In this document: positions 6,342 through 12,542 of the stretch, in pieces
Layout of the letters: the number at the start of each line of letters is the position of its first letter
Position numbering within the stretch: position 1 is the first letter of the stretch
Assembly: GCA_025352845.1 (NCBI GenBank)
Contig: JANXSC010000430.1
Span: 1-15,607, forward strand
Origin: Opitutaceae bacterium
GTDB taxonomy: Bacteria > Verrucomicrobiota > Verrucomicrobiia > Opitutales > Opitutaceae
Reading direction: 5' to 3'
DNA length: 15,607 nucleotides
Made by a program: the position numbers and the translations under genes
The notes under the pieces: generated by a model
What the model saw: the letters and a program-made list of their open reading frames with translations, nothing else
What the model was told of the DNA's origin: nothing
The model's database searches: none

Positions 6342-7384
6342 CAGTCCGTCGGCGAGAGCTCGAACATCCGCTCGATGCACCGCGCGGCGCGGCGGCGCAG
6401 GTTTTCGTCGAGCGTCACGATCTGATCGGGGCGCGGCGCAGCGAGGGCATCGCGGATTTTTTCGAGCGAGTTGAGTTTCATGTAGGGGCAGAGCCGGCAG
6501 CCACCGATGAAGTTTTTTTCCGGCGCCTCGACCTGCAGCCGACCCACGAGCCCGCACTCGGTGAGCATCAGGTAATACGGCGCGCCGGTCGTCTTCACGT
6601 ATTTCATCATCGCGCCCGTGCTGCCGACGAAGTCCGAAACCGCCGCGACCTCCGGCGTGCATTCGGGATGCGACACGACCTTGAGTCCCGGAAACTGCGC
6701 GCGCGCCGCCGCGATGTCCGCCAGCCCAAATTGATCATGCACCAGACAGGTGCCGTCCGACGTAATGATTTCCTTGTCGATGCCGCGGCGCATCAGCTCG
6801 TCGCGCACGTTTTGTCCCATCAACCGATCGGGGACGAAGAGAATACGTTTCGCGGGCAGATGCTCGACGATGTGGTAAACGTTGCCCGAGGTCACACAGA
6901 CGTCCGACTCGGACTTAACGTCGGCCGTGCTGTTGATGTAGCAGACGACGGTGGCGTCGGGATAGAGCGCCTTCAGTTTCCGCACGCCATCGCCGTCGAT
7001 CGAGTCAGCGAGCGAGCAGCCCGAGCCGCGGTCGGGCACGATGACGGTGGCATCCGGCGAGAGGATTTTTGCCGTCTCGGCCATGAAGACGACGCCGGCA
7101 AACACGATGATCTTCGCCTGGGATTTTTTGGCCGCGAGGCTGAGGAAATAGGAGTCGCCCTTGAAGTCGCCGACGCCGTAGATGATCTCGGGCTCGACGT
7201 AGGAGTGCGCGAGGATCACGGCGTCCTTTTCTTTTTTCAGCCGGTTGATTTCGAGCGTGAGCGGCGCGATGGCGCGGCAGGTCTCGAGGTTCCACGTGCG
7301 CCCGCGCGGGTCGCAGTCCACGTGCATGAGCGCCCGTAGCAGCCGGTCGGCTTCGGCCTCGATCACGTCGTCGGTTACAGTCAT
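6341..7384 (-). CDS. nadA: Quinolinate synthase NadA
   Basis: [4Fe-4S] enzyme that condenses iminoaspartate (from NadB) with dihydroxyacetone phosphate to quinolinate. At 347 residues it has normal length. The three expected cluster cysteines are C123 (GSGCSLAD), C277 (LTECGLVGRL) and C299 (CRLCPYMK). Other family motifs are AVILAHSYVEPEI (~55-67), GDSYFLSLAA, FAGVVFMAETAKIL, CYINSTADVKSESDVCVTSGN and FVPDRLMGQN, followed by HPECTPEV and STGAMMKYV. It starts with ATG at 7384 and leads the minus-strand nad operon, so the operon promoter should lie in the divergent gap to the cupin gene. I saw no convincing NadR, NrtR or NadQ operator or NAD riboswitch there. Confidence 0.97.
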   Translation of the reverse strand: MTVTDDVIEAEADRLLRALMHVDCDPRGRTWNLETCRAIAPLTLEINRLKKEKDAVILAHSYVEPEIIYGVGDFKGDSYFLSLAAKKSQAKIIVFAGVVFMAETAKILSPDATVIVPDRGSGCSLADSIDGDGVRKLKALYPDATVVCYINSTADVKSESDVCVTSGNVYHIVEHLPAKRILFVPDRLMGQNVRDELMRRGIDKEIITSDGTCLVHDQFGLADIAAARAQFPGLKVVSHPECTPEVAAVSDFVGSTGAMMKYVKTTGAPYYLMLTECGLVGRLQVEAPEKNFIGGCRLCPYMKLNSLEKIRDALAAPRPDQIVTLDENLRRRAARCIERMFELSPTD

Positions 7385-7495
7385 GCGGCGGCCAGCAAAA
7401 CGATTTGTGTGCCAGGGTCAAAGGCTGCCGCATGACACTGATACCGGAAAAACACCCCGCTTGTCCGCCGCGCCCGCGCGTGCGTGAATGCGCGC
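7385..7495. promoter_or_regulatory. Divergent intergenic region between the nad operon and the cupin-pdxH operon
   Basis: This 111-nt gap must hold the start signals of two divergent operons. On the minus strand a TTGACC (7416-7421) could be a -35 box for nadA, but no good -10 follows at 16-18 nt. On the plus strand nothing matches a sigma-70 promoter well. No palindromic operator is visible. The call is positional only. Confidence 0.3.
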
Positions 7496-7984
7496 ATGGC
7501 CCACGACACCGCCTCCGCTCTCATCGCCCGGCTCGGCCTGGAGCCTCTGCCACGCGAGGGCGGCTTCTTCCGGCAGACGTGGCGCAGCGAGACCGCGTCG
7601 TCGATTTTCTTCCTGATCACGCCCGAAGGATTCTCCGCACTGCATCGGATGACACAGGACGAGGTCTGGTTTTTCCACGCCGGCGATCCGATTGAGCATG
7701 TGCAGCTCGATCCGCGCGACGGCACGATGCGCGTGGCGCGACTTGGCATCGACGTGCTCGCCTGCGATCAACCGCAGATCGTGGTGCCGGCCGGCGTCTG
7801 GCAAGGAACACGGTTAGCGCCCGCGGCGGCGGGTGCGACCGCTCAAGGATTCGCCCTCGTCAGCTGCATCGTCTCACCGCCGTGGGATGAGCGCGGGTTC
7901 ACGCTCGGTGCGCGGCGCGCGCTCACGCGGGAGTTTCCCGCGGCGGCGGCGCAGATCGCCGCACTCACGCGAGATGATTTTTGA
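7496..7984 (+). CDS. Cupin_5 (DUF985) family protein
   Basis: A small single-domain cupin of about 162 residues. The family pattern is clear: LGLEPLPREGGFFRQTWRS, then SSIFFLITPEGFSALHRM, DEVWFFHAGDPIEHVQL, LGIDVLACDQPQIVVPAGVWQG, and SCIVSPPWDERGFTL. DUF985 proteins have a cupin fold related to sugar epimerases/isomerases, but their reaction is generally unknown, so I give no function. The ATG at 7496 is preferred. A GTG at 7484 would add four residues (MNAR). The stop codon overlaps the TTG proposed for pdxH, placing it first in the + strand operon. Many cupins bind metal through two His plus Glu motifs, and here only H in SALHRM and the E of DEVWFF fit that pattern. Confidence 0.85.
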   Translation: MAHDTASALIARLGLEPLPREGGFFRQTWRSETASSIFFLITPEGFSALHRMTQDEVWFFHAGDPIEHVQLDPRDGTMRVARLGIDVLACDQPQIVVPAGVWQGTRLAPAAAGATAQGFALVSCIVSPPWDERGFTLGARRALTREFPAAAAQIAALTRDDF

Positions 7985-8652
7985 CAGCGTGCGCGACCGC
8001 GCCCACGGTTTCGCGCGTGGCACTCGCTGATCTCAGGAAAGACTATTCGCTGGCCGGACTCGCCGAGAAGGATCTCGCGCGCGATCCGTTTCGGCAGTTC
8101 GAAAAATGGTTTCAGGAAGCCGAGGCGGCAAAGCTGACCGAGCCCAACGCGATGACGCTCTGCACCGCGACCCGCGATGGCCGACCGTCCGGCCGCACCG
8201 TGCTGCTGAAGGGCCTCGATGGCCGCGGCTTCGTTTTTTACTCCAACTACGAGAGCCGCAAGGGCCGCGAGCTGCACGAAAACGCGTGCGCGACGCTCGT
8301 GTTTCCCTGGATCGCGCTGGAGCGCCAGGTGATCGTCGAGGGCGCGGTGACGAAGGTCGCGCGCGAGGAGAGCGAGGCGTATTTTCACTCGCGGCCGCGC
8401 GCGAGCCAGCTCGGCGCGTGGGTCGCGCAGCAGAGCACCATCATCCCCGGGCGCAGCGTGCTGGAGGCCAGCATGAAGGCGCTGGAGAAAAAACACGAGG
8501 GGCAGCCGGTGCCGTTGCCACTGAATTGGGGCGGCTGGCGACTCGCACCCGAGACGGTGGAATTCTGGCAGGGCCGGCGCAGCCGGCTGCATGATCGGCT
8601 GCGCTACCGCCGGGGCAAGGACGGCTGGTCGGTCGAGCGCCTCGCACCGTGA
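7981..8652 (+). CDS. pdxH: Pyridoxamine/pyridoxine 5'-phosphate oxidase PdxH
   Basis: FMN enzyme that oxidises PNP or PMP to pyridoxal 5'-phosphate, the last step of PLP synthesis and salvage. It shows the full family pattern: DLRKDYSLAGLAEKDLARDPF at the N-terminus, AMTLCTATRDGRPSGRTVLLK, FVFYSNYESRKGREL, TLVFPWIALERQVIVEGAV, AYFHSRPRASQLGAWVA, then VPLPLNWGGWRLAPE, FWQGRRSRLHDRLRY and the usual RLAP end. The TTG at 7981 gives 223 residues and overlaps the cupin stop (TTGA), matching the overlap style of the next gene. A GTG at 8017 gives 211 residues and is also compatible with homologues. The PLP pathway has no other gene in the window, so its neighbours do not explain it. Confidence 0.96.
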   Translation: MTACATAPTVSRVALADLRKDYSLAGLAEKDLARDPFRQFEKWFQEAEAAKLTEPNAMTLCTATRDGRPSGRTVLLKGLDGRGFVFYSNYESRKGRELHENACATLVFPWIALERQVIVEGAVTKVAREESEAYFHSRPRASQLGAWVAQQSTIIPGRSVLEASMKALEKKHEGQPVPLPLNWGGWRLAPETVEFWQGRRSRLHDRLRYRRGKDGWSVERLAP

Positions 8653-10169
8653 GTGCCGCGGCCCGCGTGCCCGTGGGGCTGCTCGCGTCGGCGCTGGAGG
8701 CGCAGGGCGCGGGCGTGTTCGTCGCGGGCCGGCGCATCGGCCCGCGCGGGTTGAAAATTCTTTTCGCCAATTCCGCCCTCGCCGCGCTGACCGGCCGCGC
8801 CCGGCGCGATCTCGTCGGCCAGCCGCACGGCACCCTGCACGCCGGGCGGGCCGAAGTGGCGCGCGTGCGGCGCTGGTTGCCGCGCGCGGTGCCCGGGCAA
8901 TCGCTCGTCGGCGATGGTCTGCTCACGCGCGGCGATGGCACCACCATCAACGCCACGTGGAGCCTCGATCCGATCTTCGATCGCGGGCGGCGGCTCACAC
9001 ACATCGTCGCCACCTACCGCGATCAAACCGAGCGGCGCCGGTTGCAGGACGCGTTGATGCACACGCAGCGGCTCGACGCGGTCGGCCGGCTCGCGGGCGG
9101 CGTGGCGCACGATTTCAACAACCTCCTTTCCGTCATCAACGGCTACTGTGAAATCCTCGCCGCGCACGTCGCCGCCAATCCCCAGGCACTGCGGCAGGTC
9201 GCCGAGATTCACCACGCGGGGCGCAAGGCCGCCACGCTCACGCAGCAACTCCTCGCGTTCAGCCGCCGTCAGCCGTTGAACGCACGCATCATCAACCTGA
9301 ACACGCTCGTCCTGGAGAACGCCGCGATTCTCAGCCGGCTGCTCGGCGACGCCGGCACGTTTGAGTTGGAACTCGCGCCCGACACCCCGAACGTCCGGAC
9401 CGATCCGGATCGGTTTCAACAGGTGCTGCTCAACCTCGTGCTCAACGCCCGCGATGCGTTGCGCTCCAATGGCCGCATCGTCGTCGCCACCGGGGTGACG
9501 ATGCTCGCCTCCGGCCGGCATCGCCGGATCACCGATACGCCGCCGGGGCGCTACGTCGCGCTGCGCGTGACGGACAACGGCACCGGCATGAATGCGGAGA
9601 CCCAGAAGCATCTCTTCGAGCCGTTTTTCACCACCAAGCCCAAGGGCACCGGCCTCGGCCTCGCGCTCGTTTACGGGGTCGTGCACCAGAGCGGCGGCAC
9701 CATCTCCGCGCGCAGTGAACCCGGCGCGGGTTCGACCTTCGAGGTGCTGCTGCCCGCCGTCGATGAACCGGTCAGCACCCGACCGCCCGCGATTATGCCG
9801 CTGCGATCGCTGCGCGGCACGGAAAACGTGCTGCTCGTCGAGCGCGACGAGGTGGTGCGCAAGATGGTCGCGGGCATTTTGACCACCGATGGCTATCGTG
9901 TGCACGCGGTCCCGTCTTGCGCCGAACTCGGCCGCGAAAAACGCTACGCCCGGCCATGCCAACTGTTCATCGGGCCCATCGCGGGCGACGGCGAGCGGTT
10001 CGCGCGCAAGCTGCTCACCGCCCAACCCGCCCTCCGGATTCTTCGCACGGGACAAAACGATCAGAAGGCTCCCGTCCCGTGGGTCGGAGCGAATCGGCAG
10101 GCGGTGATCAAAAAACCGTTTGCGCTGAGCGAGCTGCTCTTCGCCGCGCGCAAGCTGCTCGATGCCTGA
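8649..10169 (+). CDS. Soluble PAS-domain histidine kinase with degenerate C-terminal receiver
   Basis: A 506-residue hybrid-type sensor kinase with no transmembrane segment or signal peptide, so probably cytosolic. An N-terminal PAS-like domain (~8-128) ends in the usual IVATYRDQTERR. The HisKA H-box GGVAHDFNNLL carries the phospho-acceptor H154. The ATPase domain has the N-box LNARDAL (N266), G1 DNGTGM (309-314), the F-box FEPFFTTK and G2 GTGLGL (333-338), so kinase activity is expected. Residues ~391-506 have receiver-like order: NVLLVERDE, then ILRTG (T467) and IKKPF (K489). The acidic pair is E398/R399, and G442 stands where the phospho-acceptor Asp should be (LFIGPIAG). The receiver therefore looks unable to accept phosphate. 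The start GTG overlaps the pdxH stop (GTGA), and sixA follows after 21 nt. Confidence 0.93.
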   Translation: MSAAARVPVGLLASALEAQGAGVFVAGRRIGPRGLKILFANSALAALTGRARRDLVGQPHGTLHAGRAEVARVRRWLPRAVPGQSLVGDGLLTRGDGTTINATWSLDPIFDRGRRLTHIVATYRDQTERRRLQDALMHTQRLDAVGRLAGGVAHDFNNLLSVINGYCEILAAHVAANPQALRQVAEIHHAGRKAATLTQQLLAFSRRQPLNARIINLNTLVLENAAILSRLLGDAGTFELELAPDTPNVRTDPDRFQQVLLNLVLNARDALRSNGRIVVATGVTMLASGRHRRITDTPPGRYVALRVTDNGTGMNAETQKHLFEPFFTTKPKGTGLGLALVYGVVHQSGGTISARSEPGAGSTFEVLLPAVDEPVSTRPPAIMPLRSLRGTENVLLVERDEVVRKMVAGILTTDGYRVHAVPSCAELGREKRYARPCQLFIGPIAGDGERFARKLLTAQPALRILRTGQNDQKAPVPWVGANRQAVIKKPFALSELLFAARKLLDA

Positions 10170-10190
10170 GCGCCAAGCCGGGAAAACGAA

Positions 10191-10655
10191 ATGCGCGTCT
10201 ATCTGATTCGTCACGCCCACGCCCTCGATGCCGCGGACGATGCCGCCCGGCCGCTGAGCGATCGCGGGATCGAGCAGGTGAAGGCGCTGGCAAAGTTTCT
10301 GAAAGCTTCCGGCGCGTTTGCCCCGGAAGAAATCTGGCACAGCCCGCTGGTCCGATCGCGCGAGACGGCGGCGTTGCTAGCGCGTCGGCTCGGGCTCGAC
10401 GTCCCGCTCACGCTCAAACCCGGGCTCGAACCCGAAGACGATCCGATCGCGATGGCGGCGCAACTCAAGGCCTGCGCGCAGGCGGTCGCCATCGTCGGCC
10501 ACGAGCCGCAGCTCAGCGCGCTCGCCTCGGTGCTGATCGCGGGGCGCGCGGAGCCGGTGAAATTCACGATGAAAAAATGCGCGGCGCTCGCGCTCGAGAG
10601 GATCGGACCGCACTGGAGCGGGTGCTGGCACGTCGCGCCGGAATTGCTCGCATGA
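10191..10655 (+). CDS. sixA: Phosphohistidine phosphatase SixA
   Basis: A compact 154-residue histidine-phosphatase superfamily protein without the extra domains of phosphoglycerate mutases, as in SixA. The catalytic set is present: R7-H8 in YLIRHAHA, R55 in SPLVRSRETA, and H104 in IVGHEPQL. SixA removes phosphate from phosphohistidine. In E. coli it was described as acting on the ArcB HPt domain and later on the nitrogen-PTS protein NPr. Here the gene follows a histidine kinase by 21 nt and overlaps the next gene by 4 nt, which suggests (inference) that its target belongs to that kinase's pathway. GGGAAAACGAAATG before the start gives a weak ribosome site. Length and motifs are normal, with no sign of decay. 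Confidence 0.93.
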   Translation: MRVYLIRHAHALDAADDAARPLSDRGIEQVKALAKFLKASGAFAPEEIWHSPLVRSRETAALLARRLGLDVPLTLKPGLEPEDDPIAMAAQLKACAQAVAIVGHEPQLSALASVLIAGRAEPVKFTMKKCAALALERIGPHWSGCWHVAPELLA

Positions 10656-11581
10656 CTATTTTTCTCACCGGTGCCTCGGGTCTCGTCGGCTCCGCCTTTG
10701 CGCGCGCGGCGGCGCGGCGCGGCCATCGCGTCGTGGGCACGGTGGGATCGTTTGCCGGCGAGATCGAAGGCGTCGCGCAGAAACGCTCGCTCGATCTCGG
10801 CGACGAAATGGCGGTAACCGCCGCCGTGCTCGACGCGTTTCCCCAAGCCATCGTCAACTGCGCCGCGATCTCGGTGCCGGAGCAATGCGACGCCAATCCG
10901 GCGCTCGCCCAAACGCTCAATGTCGGACTGCCAGCCACGCTCGCCCGCCTCGCGCACCACGTGAGCGCGCGACTCGTGCACCTCTCGTCCGAACAGGTTT
11001 TCGACGGCGCGCGCGCCACGCCCTACGCCGCAACCGATCCCGTCTCGCCGATCAATCTCTACGGCCGGCAGAAACTGGAAAGCGAGCAGGCGGTGCATGC
11101 CGCCGCAGCGGAATTTGCCGTCACCCTCCGCGCGCCGCTGCTGATGGGCAACAGCGCGGCCGGTCAGCGGAGCAACCACGAGCGGCTTTTCGCCGACTGG
11201 GCGGCGGGCCGCACGCCGCGGCTGTTCACCGACGAGTTTCGCCAGACGTGCACCGCGGAAAATCTCGCCGAAGTGATGGTCGAGCTCTGCGAACGCTCCG
11301 ACGTGCGCGGCGTTTTCCACTGGGCGGGGGCGGAATTGATTTCGCGCCACGCGCTCGCGCTCCGCATCCGCGATCATTTCAAGCTGATGGAAAAACAGGC
11401 TCCGCTCACGAGTGTGACGCGCGCGGAGCTGCCCGAGGTCGCGAGAAAACGGCAGGCCTGTCTCGCCCTCAACCTCGCCCCACTCGCCGGCAAATTGAAA
11501 ACGCGACCGCAGACGATCGCGGAACAGTTGAAGGAATTGAACGTGCCCGTGCCCGTGCGGGAGTGGTATCACGGACTGTGA
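10652..11581 (+). CDS. RmlD-like extended SDR (dTDP-4-dehydrorhamnose reductase family)
   Basis: A 309-residue NAD(P)-dependent short-chain dehydrogenase. The N-terminal cofactor motif is TGASGLVG (6-13). Then come VNCAAISVPEQCDANP (compare RmlD VNAAAYTxVDxAE), VHLSSEQVFDG (compare STDYVFDG), and the catalytic YGRQK with Y137 and K141. SPINLYG and LRAPLLMG also fit the family, as does TCTAENLAEVMVEL, the substrate-side loop. The substrate cannot be read from the sequence: there are no rhamnose genes nearby, and related proteins of the MAT2B/RmlD type serve other roles. The ATG overlaps the sixA stop (ATGA), so translation is coupled. A longer frame running back into the kinase gene is not real coding sequence. 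A possible terminator follows at 11600-11627. Confidence 0.88.
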   Translation: MTIFLTGASGLVGSAFARAAARRGHRVVGTVGSFAGEIEGVAQKRSLDLGDEMAVTAAVLDAFPQAIVNCAAISVPEQCDANPALAQTLNVGLPATLARLAHHVSARLVHLSSEQVFDGARATPYAATDPVSPINLYGRQKLESEQAVHAAAAEFAVTLRAPLLMGNSAAGQRSNHERLFADWAAGRTPRLFTDEFRQTCTAENLAEVMVELCERSDVRGVFHWAGAELISRHALALRIRDHFKLMEKQAPLTSVTRAELPEVARKRQACLALNLAPLAGKLKTRPQTIAEQLKELNVPVPVREWYHGL

Positions 11582-11653
11582 TGGCCACAAAAAAAGCAGA
11601 AGGCCCAAAAATAGGATCGGGCTTTTTGTGAATTTTCGTGGTTTTTGTGGCCA
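11582..11653 (+). repeat. 12-bp perfect inverted repeat filling the SDR/ligase gap
   Basis: TGGCCACAAAAA (11582-11593) directly follows the SDR stop codon. Its exact reverse complement TTTTTGTGGCCA (11642-11653) directly precedes the next ATG. The arms therefore frame the whole intergenic space. The inside is AT-rich, in contrast with the flanking genes, and contains the possible terminator listed separately. Confidence 0.75.
11600..11627 (+). terminator. Possible Rho-independent terminator after the SDR gene
   Basis: AAGGCCC (11600-11606) pairs with GGGCTTT (11619-11625), including one G-U pair, around a 12-nt loop. A T5 run covers 11623-11627. The stem is short and the T-run is partly inside it, so termination may be weak. 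Confidence 0.4.
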
Positions 11654-12409
11654 ATGATTCTGGAAGTCCTGCCCACGCGCACGGCCGGTGCCGCCGAAAA
11701 CATGGCGGTGGATTTTCTGCTGCTGCAGCGCTACCCGCGCGCCACGGTGCCGCGCTTCCGCCACTACGGCTGGCGCGGCCCGGCCTGCACCTTCGGTTAC
11801 GCGCAGAAAATCGCGTTCATCCGCGAACAGATCGCGGCGCAATTCGACGGGCCGTGCGATGCCTGCCGGCGGCCGACGGGGGGCGGGCTCGTCGACCATC
11901 GCGACGACTGGACATTTTCCCTCGTGATTCCGCGCGGGCACCCGCTGGAGGAGCTCCGGGCGACGCAGAGCTACCGCGAGGTGCATGGGGCGCTGGCCGC
12001 CGCGCTGCGCGCGCAGGGCGTGCCGGCGGTCACGAAAGCAATTCGTGAACCCGACGCCGCCGAGCCCGGCCCGGCCGGCGTGTGTTTCCAGCGCGCGGAA
12101 GTCCACGATGTCGTGCATGAGCAGAGCGGCGAAAAAATCGCCGGTGCGGCGCAGAAGCGGAACAAGCAGGGTCTGCTCTTTCAGGGCTCGATCTGGCGGC
12201 CGGCGGCGGGGGATGGCGGGCATAAAGCCCGCCCCACAAACGGGGCATCGGGCGTGGACTGGGAAAAATTTGGCGAGGATTTCGTTGCGACGCTCGCGAC
12301 CACGCTTGGTGCCGACGCGCAGCCGGTGCCGTGGCCGGAGTTCAACGAGGACGAGGTGAGCGGGTTGATTGAGCAATATTCGTCGCCGGAGTGGATGGAG
12401 GGGCGCTGA
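11654..12409 (+). CDS. Lipoate-protein ligase A / octanoyltransferase family protein
   Basis: A BPL/LPL-catalytic-domain protein of 251 residues that attaches or transfers lipoyl or octanoyl groups to carrier proteins. Motifs include RRPTGGGLVDHRDDWTFSLV (72-91), the family RRxxGGGxVxH signature; GVCFQRAEVHDVV (142-154); and EKIAGAAQKRNKQGLLFQGSI (160-180), with the expected binding Lys at K161. Whether it is an ATP-using ligase (LplA) or a LipM-like octanoyltransferase is not decided. C144 lies where LipM/LipL-type enzymes tend to have a Cys-Phe, which leans to the transferase side. No lipA or lipB is in the window. The ATG at 11654 follows the inverted repeat directly, and no Shine-Dalgarno is seen. 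Residues ~188-198 are encoded by a REP-like palindrome. Confidence 0.85.
   Translation: MILEVLPTRTAGAAENMAVDFLLLQRYPRATVPRFRHYGWRGPACTFGYAQKIAFIREQIAAQFDGPCDACRRPTGGGLVDHRDDWTFSLVIPRGHPLEELRATQSYREVHGALAAALRAQGVPAVTKAIREPDAAEPGPAGVCFQRAEVHDVVHEQSGEKIAGAAQKRNKQGLLFQGSIWRPAAGDGGHKARPTNGASGVDWEKFGEDFVATLATTLGADAQPVPWPEFNEDEVSGLIEQYSSPEWMEGR
12215..12246. repeat. REP-like palindrome inside the lipoate-ligase-family gene
   Basis: GGCGGGC-ATAAA-GCCCGCC (12215-12233) is a perfect 7-bp hairpin. It overlaps a second hairpin, GCCCC-ACAAAC-GGGGC (12231-12246). On the minus strand it reads as the GGGGCGGGCTTTATGCCCGCC type of text that I associate with dispersed intergenic repeats of high-GC Verrucomicrobia. 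It encodes a GGHKARPTNGA stretch just after the conserved FQGSI strand, without breaking the frame. Confidence 0.65.
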
Positions 12410-12411
12410 AA

Positions 12412-12469
12412 AACGCCTGATGAGAATGACCAAGATGGCGGGCGCGACCGGCGCGCCGGAATAGGCGTT
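12412..12469 (+). terminator. Stem-loop region downstream of the lipoate-ligase-family gene
   Basis: Starting 3 nt after the stop codon, AACGCCT (12412-12418) pairs with AGGCGTT (12463-12469). The space between them contains a perfect hairpin, GGCGCG-ACCGG-CGCGCC (12441-12457). There is no T-run, so termination is only a possibility. It could equally be another structured intergenic repeat. Confidence 0.35.
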
Positions 12470-12480
12470 GCTTCCCCCGC

Positions 12481-12533
12481 TGTAGCCCCCGACGGTGCGG
12501 CGTGACGCCGAAGCGTGCTTCGCTTCGGCCGTC
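12481..12533. repeat. TGTAGCC-headed palindromic element overlapping the 5' end of the secreted-protein frame
   Basis: It starts with TGTAGCC (12481-12487), as does the element at 3283. GACGG (12491-12495) pairs with CCGTC (12529-12533). Enclosed are CGGCG-TGA-CGCCG (12498-12510) and CCGAAGCG-TGCTT-CGCTTCGG (12508-12528), which share three bases. This gives a similar outer-stem-plus-two-hairpins design. It lies just upstream of the preferred start codon at 12543 and supplies a misleading GTG at 12495. Confidence 0.65.
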
Positions 12534-12542
12534 CCACTCCCC

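Noticed and set aside
7385..7450. NAD-responsive riboswitch or NadR/NrtR site upstream of nadA
   Set aside because: I found no palindrome of the right kind and no recognisable aptamer core in the short leader.
8604..10340. Long minus-strand open frame opposite the histidine kinase
   Set aside because: The kinase motifs on the plus strand are unambiguous. The antisense frame has no recognisable domain and follows from high third-position GC.
9917..10651. Upstream extension of the SDR frame into the kinase and sixA genes
   Set aside because: The Rossmann motif begins directly after the ATG at 10652, which overlaps the sixA stop. The extension is Arg-rich shadow sequence.
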